A stretch of DNA of 64,000 nt from Salvator merianae (Eukaryota > Chordata > Lepidosauria > Squamata > Teiidae). A model generated the notes under the pieces. The model ran no database searches and was not told the origin of the DNA. It worked only from the letters and a program-made list of their open reading frames with translations. Of this stretch, positions 46,001-56,220 are shown in pieces (positions within the stretch are counted from its first letter, which is position 1; each line of letters begins with the position of its first letter). Location: assembly GCA_003586115.2 (NCBI GenBank), contig QVOM02000001.1:15265291-15329290 (forward strand). Direction: 5' to 3'. The position numbers and the translations under genes were made by a program.

Positions 46001-47080
46001 TCTGGCAGAGGCTCTTTCATGAGACCTCAGGGGCTGGCACATCACACATTTTCACCTTCAGATGAGCAACTGAGAGTCCTTAAGCGAGCACTACCAGAGA
46101 GGCTAAAGCGTGCCCTCAGAAAATTCATAACAAAGAGCCACATCACGTCTTAGACACTACCAGATCCACTAGGGCTGTGGGAAGTGTTGTTCTAAGTGGC
46201 ACGTATGTATGCCATTCATCCTCGGGGCTTACACAGTGAGGTCAGAAGGAAATGAGGCACAGAAACTTTACAGAGAATAGCAATTATGAAAGTAACTGCA
46301 ATACAGTAAAAACCCTGTGTCCCCATAAGTGATAGTAGTGAACTCCTTGGTAAAACTGTAATGCTTCAGTTCCCCTTGCAAGGTCACCTTTTGAAGTCCC
46401 GGGGTTGTTTCCTCAAAGTGAGTTGCAAAGAGCTCTGGAAGACAAATGATCCCCAATGGTTTGACTCCCATTTTTGAAGTTATTTTTGTGCCGGCTGAAT
46501 TTTTTATTTTTTTTGCAGAAAGGTTGGTCTGTTTGTCCACTATGAAACACAGAAAGGATTTGCTGCCGGAAGGAGATGCCATAAATCACAACGGTTTGCC
46601 ACAGTAGACATGAGGACAGATTTGGCATCTCTGTCTGATACAAGAGATAAGAACTTTGATGCATCACTACTGGACACTACTGCAGTGCATCTTCGTAGCT
46701 CTTCAATAAATATCACTTTATATAGGAAACCCGCTGACTGCTCCATTTAATATATTGCAAGCTTCCACTCTCTATAGACAAGGTATCTGATGTAACTGCA
46801 CAGTTGCAGCCTATGCCAGGAGATGGAGGTTCACTGTGAATCTTTCACATCTACCCAGATTAGTAGCCAGAGTGCTCAGTTTCATATGTAAACTTCTATA
46901 GTCACTTCGGATATCTCTGTCCATGCTGTGTGTATACTTTGGTATGGTGCAGATGAGGCACACAGAATAACCAACAACTCATTGTCCTTCCGGGACAGTG
47001 ACTGCAGCTGCAGCTGCTCAGGTATATCGCAACAAAAGCATTTGGACTGCGTTTGCATTTATTAGTCTAGTATAGTATAA
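43020..47080. other. no gene seen
   Basis: About 4 kb without supported genes. Small features: an (AAAAG)n run (43861-43878), a CTCF-like CCCACTAGAGGGCATC at 44590-44605, and (GAGCA)n at about 45530-45552. The frames at 44023-44394 (- strand, 123 residues) and 46268-46582 (- strand, 104 residues) have no domain signature. Confidence 0.35.
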
Positions 47081-47084
47081 CAAT

Positions 47085-47500
47085 ACTAGACTGGTAAAGA
47101 CCCAGAATGGCATGGTAACCATTCGCACACTGAGTGCTAGCCAGCAGTGCTTGCAGTAGAATGGCTGGCCAGAATTCCCTTGGCTAATCTGAACCAGCAT
47201 CCAGTGCAGGGTCAGACGTTGCCATGGTGATATGGCAGCTGAAAGGAACTGCATGGCCGCAGTCACAAAGCCACACCCCCTTGCCATGTAGAACCTAGAA
47301 GAGAGTGCAGATCTGCCATCCCAGGAACAATCCAGCCATTCCTGGTTGGCCTGTGGCCTGTGTTTTAGTTGTCCACAGTTGGATTGCTCCAGGGAGGGCC
47401 TGGTCAACTCTGGGTGAACTGCAGTGGTGGTTGGGTGTGGATGGAGTGATCCAGCTTGGATGACTGCATGCGGTACATGCAAACAGGCCCTTACACTGGC
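47085..47500. repeat. MITE-like repeat containing an RFX-type motif
   Basis: The right edge reads GGTACATGCAAACAGGCCC, close to the CAGGCCC terminus at 55301-55309. The interior is rich in GGC/GCC complementary blocks. GTTGCCATGGTGAT (47218-47231) resembles the RFX palindrome. The 167-codon - strand frame over this region (47018-47521) lacks any domain and is rejected as a gene. Confidence 0.35.
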
Positions 47501-48155
47501 CATTCCTTCACCAAGGACCACTGTTCAAACATCAAATAAGGGCCACATCTTCATACACTGTTCAAACCATATTGGAGGGGCGCCAAAGTCAACCCATCTC
47601 CACAGCACCCACACTGAAGTGGGGGGACTTTGATGTGCCTCCAAGGCTCACACTCTTTAGTCCACACAAAGCAGCTCTGAAGCCGCTTCTCTGGCTTCGC
47701 ACTGAGCTGGGCTGGCTTGATAACAGCAACATCGGCAACAGCAGTGCAGCCATCGGAGTCCTTGCTCAGGCATGAGGACAGCTGCTCCAACAGAGATGCC
47801 TTCCTGAGGCTGCTCTCGGGGCACAATGGGGACACACCCAAAGACTGATAAGTCATAAATGATTTGAGAGGCAGGAAAAGAAGCTTGTGACCAACCATCA
47901 CTGGGCTTCTCTAACCCCACAGTCATGATTCCTTTGCCTGCAGGAACTCATTTTTAAAGAACTTCATTTGTCAAAAAGACCTCTAACCGCAAGTTCAACA
48001 GAAAGCCTTGCACAAATGGAGAACCAGTATTAAGCCAATCACAACAGGAGGTAATGGCCACATCAAGAAACATTTCACAGGCAAAAATCAGTGCTACAGC
48101 AGTTCCAGTAGGGAGTAGCTGAATATGAAAGGCAAGAATGAGTGACTAATACGAT

Positions 48156-48378
48156 GGGTCCAGTTACACCTAAGTTTTAATCCAGCTTCAGTCCACTTTC
48201 AGACTGAGAGAACACATCAGTGAAGTATTAAGATGTTTTCTTTCAGCATTATCTAACTCAGAAAATCCACCTTTGGGTTAGATAATGTGGAAAGAAAACG
48301 ATTAGCCACTTTGCTGATGTGTTCTTTCAATCCAAAAGTGGACTGAAGCTGGATTAAAACTTAGGTGTGACTGGGCCC
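48156..48378. repeat. full-length palindromic MITE, family C
   Basis: Almost the entire 223 bp is one inverted repeat. Arms are about 48156-48260 and 48273-48378 with a short loop. The termini read GGGTCCAGTTACACCTAAG and CTTAGGTGTGACTGGGCCC. The inner part includes CATTATCTAAC against GTTAGATAATG. No coding capacity. No clear target duplication was found. Confidence 0.85.
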
Positions 48379-50620
48379 TTATTGTGCTGTACTTTCAATT
48401 TGTGCAAGGTTTTCTTGATTTATTGTTCTTTTTGGTTTACTTTTTACTATATATGGCTTTTTACTTATGGACTCTACTTTCATGCATTTAAGATACTGAG
48501 GAGGACATCCTGTCTCGAAACACATTTGCTGAGTTATACAAATACAACAACCGGTCATGACTTTGGACAGTGTACTGTTTTTTCTGGCATTGGAATATTG
48601 CATACCTTTGGAGTGAGGATTGTTATTTTAGAAATTTGAAATTGTCTTGGGTATGGACTGATAGTGCCTGAAGAAATTTGGTTGCCTGAAGATCTGCAGC
48701 CAAGTACTTTCTTCCATTCTGTAATCATCTGTGATGCTGTATTCAGACCTATTGTGATCTATTGATTTATCAGCACTGCTGACTTTCGTGAGAAATTGCT
48801 CCTCAGAGGATAATTTGTACACTTCCCTTTTTTTAAAATAACAGTTATTTTTTTCTTATACAATATATTGAGTTTCAGTAACAATGGCCCTGAAAGTTTT
48901 TTGTTTTTTGTTTATATTTCTGGTTACAGCTTGATTTACTATTCGTTTTGGCCTGATAAAGGTACTTAAATGTCAAGGCATAAGGAGTGACTCTCAGATT
49001 ACTACCTGGCACCCTGACATGGCCCTACTGCTTCGTCACAGTTTGTCAACATAAGCCATGGTCAGAGCAAGGCAGAGTGACCCACACCACGTTCTTGCTC
49101 CCCATAAAGGTGAGTGGGAGGAATTCCCCCCAGGAGATGAGAATGTGTGACTCCCCCACCACCCTGTGATTCAAGGAGTAAGTCTTGCTGTGAAAAGATA
49201 GAATTGGCCCAAACATGCTCATTCTGTTGGCTGCAACAGTCAATACCATTAGAGGGATAGTATCCACTTCAATGCCCATCAAATCGAAGTCTGAGAGACC
49301 ACATTTTGCTCTCTTTCTCCTCATTACATACATTAATAGATTTTCTTTAAAAATTATGAAGGTAAAAAAAGTAAAAAATAAGGCAACACACACCAGAATT
49401 CTCATAATGTAAAAAGCAAGAGTACAACAGGGAGGGGGCCTTAAGACTGTCTCCACACGAACTGCTGATTAATGGCTCATAGTCAGCAGTGAGGAGAATA
49501 CTCTGAGGCTGCAGTCACACTTTAATTTTAAACCTCCTTCAGCTCTTTTGCTTCAAGGGGCATCACCTAAAAATCCATTTCCGTACCTTTTCTGGACTAA
49601 ACTGTTAGGAAAGAGCATATCCTTTAACTGGATTTTGTCAGCACTCAGGCTGTTGGACCTCATTAGTTATTTTAATTTTTCAAGGTGTGATCAGAAGGGG
49701 ATTACTTGAGGTGGGCAGAGGCATGGTTCCATTTCCCTCTTGCCCAATGCCAGATCTTGTGGGCATACTAGAGGGGTTCCCCACTTCCTCTGTACCCCAC
49801 TGTTCTTCTTTTTCCCTTCTTCCCTGTTTAGTTTCCATTTCCTTATTTTTTGCAAAGGCAAAAGAGTGCAGTCATGGAAATAAGCTTCTTCTGGGGACTT
49901 CCCTCCCTGAATGACTGACACCATGAATTTGCTTTGGTTTATTCTTTTCCCCGCTTTGCCTGCCCTAAATAGTCCCCTTTCACCAGACCAAGGTTGGGGA
50001 GAACAGCAAGATGGTCTCAGGCAGGATTATTTCATTAAGAGTATGACCTGGTCACAAGTGATCTCAGTGTTCAGATCTCCTTCTGCCCTGAAACGGATAT
50101 TTTATGGTGTGATTAAGCCCTGAGTGGGTATCAGAAGTCCACCTATATGTCTGAAGTTCCAAAATAGTGTTTTGCAGCTCCCGGATCCAAACCATAATGG
50201 AAAGTCACCCATAGGAACCAGATTGACACCAGAGCTCTGACCACAAACTGGAAGGGTGGCCAGAGCTCCTCTCACGAAATCATCTTCAGGCCCCTGCACC
50301 ATACCAGTTGTTGGCCCACAGATGACTCATCAAAGAGACCTTGATTTCCTGCTTTCCAGTTGATGTGCCCTCTTGGAGACATGAGGTGGGAAATGGATGC
50401 CCACCTCTAACTTCTTTTCCCCATGTGTAGATACAGAATTAGTTCCTAAAGTCAACAACTGTGTGCCTTTGAGGAGATAAGCCTTTGTCCAGTGTCTGAA
50501 AGACGTTAGTTCTAAGGCCAGGTGAGATTGCCCAGACAGAGAGTCCTGCAGACAAAAGGTCACCAACAAGTAATAGATCCTAGAAAGTTTCTGTACCCTG
50601 TCAGGATCTCACTAGTGCAG
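48379..50620. other. no gene seen
   Basis: 48380-48960 is T-rich with a 'cctgtctcgaaacac' motif of the kind found in 3' regions of some retroelements, but no family can be named. 48987-50620 has only short frames without domains. Confidence 0.3.
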
Positions 50621-50680
50621 GGATGGCCAAACATTTGTCCTCCAGATGCCATAGAGCTACATTCTTCATCATTTCTTGTC

Positions 50681-51348
50681 ATTGCTTGAGGCTCTTTTTT
50701 TAAAAAAAATCATTTTTAATTTATTAACAAATTATAACAACAACAAAAAGAAGTAAAACATATAGTGCTCCCCCCCCCAAAAAAAAATACATTGAAAAAG
50801 AGACAAACTTTTAAAAAAAACAATAACTACCCCACCACCACACTACCAAACTACCCCTTAGGCACACTGGGTGATAACTTTAGATTACTTCTTCTTTCTC
50901 CCTCATTTTAGCTGGACCAAAGAGTTAGTCTTATTATTCCTTCTCTTATTTCATCTGGCACTTGGGGTCTTGTTGAAAAATACAATAAGTCTTTCCATTT
51001 TTCCTCTGTTTTAGAAAGCAATTTCATACCTTGACTTTTAAATCTTATTTCCCACATTTTATCAAATCTATATTGGTCCATTAAATACCTATACCAGTTA
51101 GCTAATGTCTATTTAGTACATACAATTGTTGAATGTGCTGCAAGTATCATTTGAGCAAATAAATACTGTTTTTCCTCACTTATTCTCCCTGATGCCACTT
51201 CAAAAAAAAAAAAAAAAAACTGGTTCAGGTGATAAATTCAAATTTAGATTTAAAATGTCATTAATTTCATTCTGAATAACTATCCAAAACAATTTTATAA
51301 TATCACATTCCCACCAAAGGTGGAAATATGTAATTGCTTGAGGCTCTT
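50681..51348 (-). repeat. 5'-truncated L1 LINE with 16-bp target site duplication
   Basis: ATTGCTTGAGGCTCTT flanks the insert at 50681-50696 and 51333-51348. The insert (50697-51332) starts with a T/A-rich tract, the - strand poly(A) end. The - strand frame includes FHLWWECDIIKLFW (51290-51330) and further downstream ANWYRYLMDQYRFDKMWEI, matching the C-terminal region of L1 ORF2. An A18 run lies at 51200-51217. The host sequence is a small dispersed repeat ('gcagggatggccaaac ... ggagctgcatgccggccactcc'), so the L1 is the younger element. Confidence 0.85.
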
Positions 51349-51726
51349 GGGAGCTGCATGCCGGCCACTCCTACCTTGACTCTATCTGACTGGGGAAGTG
51401 TGAGTTGGGAATGGAATTTAAAAAAAATAAAAATCCTGTTGTTCTTCGCTCTGTCACTCGTTCCACTTTTCCTCCTACACACAGCAAGAGCAAGAACCAC
51501 CTGTTGGGAATGATAAACATGTCTGCAAAATATTTCAGAAACTTTCTTATCCTAAATTTGATTTTCCTCTATTTAGCATTCTCGCTTATCAATAACACAG
51601 GGTTTGTCACTAAAGCAACCCACCAAAGGGTATAAATATTGCAACAGCAAAGTTTACTTGAATTGAATTTTATTAATCACCTGAGAAAACCATGCAGAAG
51701 CTTTTTATATATTTTATATAGGGGGT
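51349..51726. other. no gene seen
   Basis: Continuation of the small repeat interrupted by the L1, then unclassified AT-rich DNA. Confidence 0.35.
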
Positions 51727-51761
51727 GTGCGTGTGCGTGTCCGTGTGTGTGTGTTTGTGTC

Positions 51762-51795
<34 letters not shown>
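51727..51795. repeat. (GT)n-(TA)n microsatellite
   Basis: Imperfect GT repeats with CGTGT variants are followed by about nine AT units. The CTCF-like CACTAGGTGGCAAC lies just downstream (51820-51833). Confidence 0.9.
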
Positions 51796-51797
<2 letters not shown>

Positions 51798-51956
51798 AAA
51801 TCATTCCCAAACATTGTCACTAGGTGGCAACCTTTTCATTGACTGAAGCAAGAGAATGAGTCCCAAATAAGGAAGAGAGTGCCATAGCTGGACCACTTTG
51901 GAGTTTTGTGACAACTTTCCTCCCTATCTCACTATTCCCTTTTGTTCATTCTTTGA

Positions 51957-52050
51957 GAGACAGTAGAGGACACAGAGGCCTGGCATCCTTTGGTCCATGA
52001 GGTCACAAAGAGTCAGACACAACTTAACTGAACAACAACAACCACCACCA
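51957..52050 (+). repeat. BovB or Sauria-SINE 3' tail
   Basis: Contains GAGGTCACAAAGAGTCAGAC followed by CAACTTAACTGAACAACAAC, closely matching the end of the BovB copy at 35515-35609. BovB and the SINEs it mobilises share this 3' end, so this short piece cannot be assigned to one or the other. Confidence 0.7.
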
Positions 52051-53400
52051 AGATATGCAAACACACAAGCAAGCATGTGTCCCAGCTCTCTGCTGTTAAA
52101 AGGAATCTGACACTACAATTGATGCTTTAGTTTACCTCTCCCCAAATCGATCAGGCTTTTCAACCCATGAGAAAAATATCTCCAAATATTTGGACAGGAT
52201 TGACTTTTGTGATCCACCATCAATGCTAAGGCAATTTGACAATGCATCTAAATTGGGCAAGTTTACCCCACCCACCCCAAGATGAAGAAGGTGGCTGTGG
52301 TTCCTATCTGAAACCTTGGATTTTAATGGCACAAATGTTGGGCAAGAAGAAGTTTCCACCAGAGGGAAATCCACAGCAGAAGGAAGCAAAATCTATGTTT
52401 TGTACTGCTGCTGAAAATAATATCTTTTTATACTATGTTTTGATAGACATTTTCTTACTACTTGGATCTTCAGGTGAAGGGTGGGATATAAATGCTATAA
52501 ATAAATATCACATGGAGCTGCTAATATTTTCTGTAATTTTGTCTTAACTGTACATGTTAACTTACTGTGAGTGAACATGCTCAAACTTTCTTCCAGAATT
52601 GTCTTTTTTTTTCTTCTCCGCACGAAGTTGGGAAGGGCCCAGCAGAAGGAAGGGACATACAATGCTGTCTCTTCATGGACCACTGCCACATCTCAGTGAA
52701 GCTAAGAGCTATGCCATGCAGGGTCACCCAAAGCAGACAGGACATTTTGCTTGCTCCGAGTCCAAGCTATTTCTCATTATGTTGATCTTTGCATTTTTAA
52801 ATTGAATGACTTGTAGTGAATTTGGTGTCCACCTCAGCTTTCTGGGACAAAACTCTCAGAACATATAGAATGGAGAAAACAGAAGGGGCAAGAAATGTAA
52901 GAGAAGCTTTTGAAGAAGGTGGGAAGTCAGCAATTTATTGAATGAATGGCTACATATATCAATGTACCCATCTGACAACTTAACATATGGTCTATGCATT
53001 CTTAAAATAAATAATAATACCAAAAAAAAAAAAAAACCCTCTCAGAATGTGTCATGACCAATATGGCAAGATCTTGTATCTGTATGCCTCTGAGCAGGTA
53101 CAGACTCTGCCAGAGCATATTTTGTAACAATAGCAGGATCCACAGAGCACATTTATGGCACTGTGGATATCAGGTAGGGATATAGGGTCCACAGAATCTT
53201 CCCCCCTCATGACACATTCCATGAATAGGACAAGTGCGGCATCCAGATGGATGCCACACTCACCCCCTGCCATGCTGCCATAAGCGCTCACAGAGCATTG
53301 CCACAGCACCCCACCACTGTGGTGACATGACCATCAAAAGATAAGGAATAGCTCATGGGGCTATTTCCTGTGTTTGATCAATGCTGCCCTAGTGTCATTC
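52051..53400. other. no gene seen
   Basis: A run of 16 A at about 53022-53037. 53060-53340 has GCC/GGC complementary blocks suggestive of MITE DNA. No supported coding region. Confidence 0.35.
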
Positions 53401-53860
53401 CCAACTGGGATTCCCTGACTTCAATCTTTATGATGGGGGAGACTGCCCCATTAAGTGAGGTTGCAGTCTTGACAGTCAAGGGCAGTCTTCTCCCCACCAT
53501 CAAGATTGAAGCCAGGGACTCCCAGCTTTGATCTTAACAGCAGGGAGGGATTGCCTTCCCCACAACTCTAAATTGGCTGCAGTCTTGACTGTTGGGGATG
53601 GAGGTTACCGCTTCTTCCACCAAGTCCCAGTCCCAGCTGATCTTGACTCAGGGAGAGAGGGAGCAAGCCTTCCCCTCCTACAGCAAGATCTCAACTGTTC
53701 TTGACATCGAAGTGAGGCAGCCTCTCCCACCTTTCAAAATCATAGCCAGAGATTTCTGGCTGCAAACTTGATGAGTGTGGGAGCTTCCTCTTTTCTTGTC
53801 CAGATTGCAGCCAGAGAATCCTCTGGTGTGATCTTGATGGGCAGGGCAGTGGGTGTGTGC
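53401..53860. repeat. degenerate repeat cluster with inverted repeat
   Basis: Arms of about 43 bases at 53406-53450 and 53483-53525 are reverse complements (TTCCCTGACTTCAATCTT against AAGATTGAAGCCAGGGA). The blocks 'ttgatc/tgatctt..ca.cagggag' and 'agccagaga' then recur several times to 53850 at roughly 60-90-base spacing. This is a locally duplicated, decayed unit of unknown family. Confidence 0.55.
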
Positions 53861-54139
53861 AGATAGTATGCTGACATTTTAGGAGGAGTGCTATAAATGT
53901 AGTGCTCCTCTCAATGTGGAGGGTGGAAAGCACAAATTGCCAATGTCATTGTCAAAATCTTGAACTGCACATGGTGACAAATCCGCTTTCAGTCCAGTTG
54001 TTCTTCATATTCAGGCTTCCTTCCCTTCCTGTCTTTGCTCAGGCCCCACAAAAGTGCCTCCTCCCATAAAGACCAGCCTAACAGTTAAGACCTGTGGGAG
54101 AGATCCTCTTGGTGATGACATCACTTTCAGCAGTCAAAG

Positions 54140-54420
54140 AAACAGGGGCATGTGACAGGGTCTTCTTTGCAGCAGCCCCAAGCTGTGAAATGCCCTCACC
54201 TTTGAGGTGCCTTTAGCCCTACCATGTATACTTTTAGATTTATGGTGAAGATGCACCTCTTTACTTTGGGTAGCTACCCTCCCCTTTGATCACTGTTAGT
54301 TGTGATTTTAATGAATCAAATATTAATTGTTTATTACTGTTTTATTGCACTGGCTTTATTGTAACCTTCCTTGAGACATAAGGTTATAAAATAGGATAGA
54401 AATACTAACAAACACTAGGC
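54140..54420 (+). repeat. L2/CR1-like LINE 3' end
   Basis: Reads as the degraded C-terminus and 3' UTR of the LINE family also at 60750-61382: 'gcagccccaagctgtgaaatgccctc', a stretch encoding a HLF-like end (KMHLFT), then the AT-rich tail with TTGAGACATAAGGTTATAAAATAGG. Confidence 0.5.
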
Positions 54421-54853
54421 TTCAGTTTATATAAGTAATATGAAACCTGGGGACTTACACCCTCTTTATTTGAGCCATTGGAAAAAATACTTTCCTCTCT
54501 GTTTTGTTCTATGTTTTATAAGTTTTTAGTGTGTATTTTAGTTGTATAACTTGAATGTTTAAATTTTAAGTTGTCTCAGTTTCCAGATGTTGTGGCTTAA
54601 CAAATTTGATCAATAAATAAAATTCCCAAACTGAGTGTTAGGCAGAAGTGAACCATAAGGCTCCTCTGAATCAAAGTGCTTGTTTACAGTAGAGTCTATC
54701 TAAAGCTACTCACTCATAAAAAGGTGGACTGCAACAATTCAGAAGATTAACTTTAGAGAGTGAGGGCACAGAAGATTGATGATACTTGGGGGCATCTCCT
54801 AATAGGCAAAATACCTGCAGATACCCCCAAATAAAGACAACAGGTGTGTGTGG

Positions 54854-54855
<2 letters not shown>
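54421..54855. other. no gene seen
   Basis: AT-rich, unclassified. Confidence 0.35.

Positions 54856-54856
<1 letters not shown>

Positions 54857-54902
<46 letters not shown>
54857..54902. repeat. (AC)n microsatellite with CGCGCG start
   Basis: About 20 AC units preceded by CACGCGCGC. The alternating purine-pyrimidine tract has Z-DNA potential. It directly abuts the terminus of the next element. Confidence 0.95.
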
Positions 54903-54904
<2 letters not shown>

Positions 54905-55309
54905 GGGCCTGTTCATACCTGCCAGTGTAGAATGGTACAATTATATCACATTCTACACTGGAACAGCCCCAGCAGTGCAGTGGCCATCCACACTGTGAGG
55001 ACTGGATCAGCCCTGAACTGGTCTTCCAGCATTCACAGTGCAGATGCTGGCCCGCCTGCCATGACAGCAGCCACGGAAATGTCTGGCTTCTGCCATGGTG
55101 ACCAGGGACACAGCATGTGACTGCGCAGGCACAGCTGCACCATACCACAGCCTGCAGCGTTTGCACCTGGAAGTGATTTAGCTGTTCACAGCTATTAATG
55201 TTTGGGAGTGTCTACAGATGCTTCCAAATGCTGGGGCCTCCACAGAGTGCGGATCCACTTTGCTAGTGAGCGTCCAGACACTCACCAGCAGCAAAGTGTG
55301 AACAGGCCC
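54905..55309. repeat. non-autonomous DNA transposon, GGGCCTGTTCA termini
   Basis: Termini GGGCCTGTTCATAC and GTGTGAACAGGCCC are inverted. Inside the left end is a perfect hairpin (CCAGTGTAGAATG, 54922-54934, with CATTCTACACTGG, 54949-54961). Near the right end another (CACTTTGCT with AGCAAAGTG) lies within 55255-55298. No transposase. No target duplication could be identified, partly because the left flank is the microsatellite. Confidence 0.65.
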
Positions 55310-56116
55310 ATAGATTGTAGGAACATTCTATCAAAGCAGGGACAACCTTCCCCAAAATAAAAGCAATATTATCCCCAACCCCACCAACTCACATACACAA
55401 ACTGCAGTATCCCATCACCCCCCACAAATACTTCCCACAACATTCTCTAAGGCAGGATCTGCATGAAGTCTTTATGGCACTATGAAAGCACCATAAGGGG
55501 GCATTGTCTGCATGACTGCGCCCTCCCGTGAAACATTGGGTACACTGGGCAATGTCCACAAGAATGCCATACCCATCCCACTGTCATGCTCTGTAAGCAC
55601 TCTGTTAGAAAGGTTGAATGGCAGAGTAGTAGGAAAAGTTCTGACAGACTGTATAGTCTTCAAAGCTGGGGGGTGGGGATTATCTGGGGCCACATAGAGT
55701 CATTGGTTGTGTTCATTTATCCCCCCAGCAGTCAACAGTGCACACAGGGAGGGAAACCAGGGGACAGGTGTAGCACTCCTCTGCTGCTAGGGGAATAGAG
55801 CTATGCCCTTGGGCAGCCTCTTCTCGGCAAGAGGCAACACATAAGGCTCAAGCAGGTCTCCTGCAGTGTTAGTGAAGTTTGCTCCAGCTTCCCTTTGTGA
55901 GACCACCCTGCAGACATGCCTTGCTTTTTTTATTAGGCTGCCCTGCGGATGTCTTCCCTCCCCTATACAACAATTGCAACACACTTGAAAAGGTATATAT
56001 ACTGGTACTATATGTGAGCTTTAATTTAAGAATTAAATCTCCATTGGGAAGAAAAGCTGCATCCAAACACATTAAAAATGCAATTCAAAAGTGGCCACCA
56101 TTCTGCCTTCTAATTC
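55310..56116. other. no gene seen
   Basis: 55455-55590 carries complementary blocks similar in style to the neighbouring MITE. Otherwise unclassified. Confidence 0.3.
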
Positions 56117-56220
56117 ACATTAAAGGCCAGAGAATACACTTAGGGAGTGCATTGTCTGAACTTTAAAGTGGATTAGAGGCATTAGCTTGTGGATGCTACC
56201 CCCTCTAAGACATTTTGAGC
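56117..56220. repeat. palindromic MITE, family A (second copy)
   Basis: Arms 56117-56146 and 56152-56181 pair imperfectly (TAATTCACATTAAAG against CTTTAAAGTGGATTA). The right flank has GTGGATGCTACCCCCTCTAAG, as in the copy at 4851-5002. Confidence 0.55.

Noticed and set aside
43020..47080. Exons of genes that neighbour GPR84 in mammals (for example ZNF385A, COPZ1, ITGA5, NFE2)
   Set aside because: No zinc-finger, coatomer-zeta or integrin motif was recognised in any frame in this or other gaps. Very short exons could still be missed; a tBLASTn of those proteins against the window would settle it.
47018..47521. 167-codon open frame on the - strand
   Set aside because: Cys/Trp/His-rich without domain pattern, lies across MITE-like palindromic blocks.
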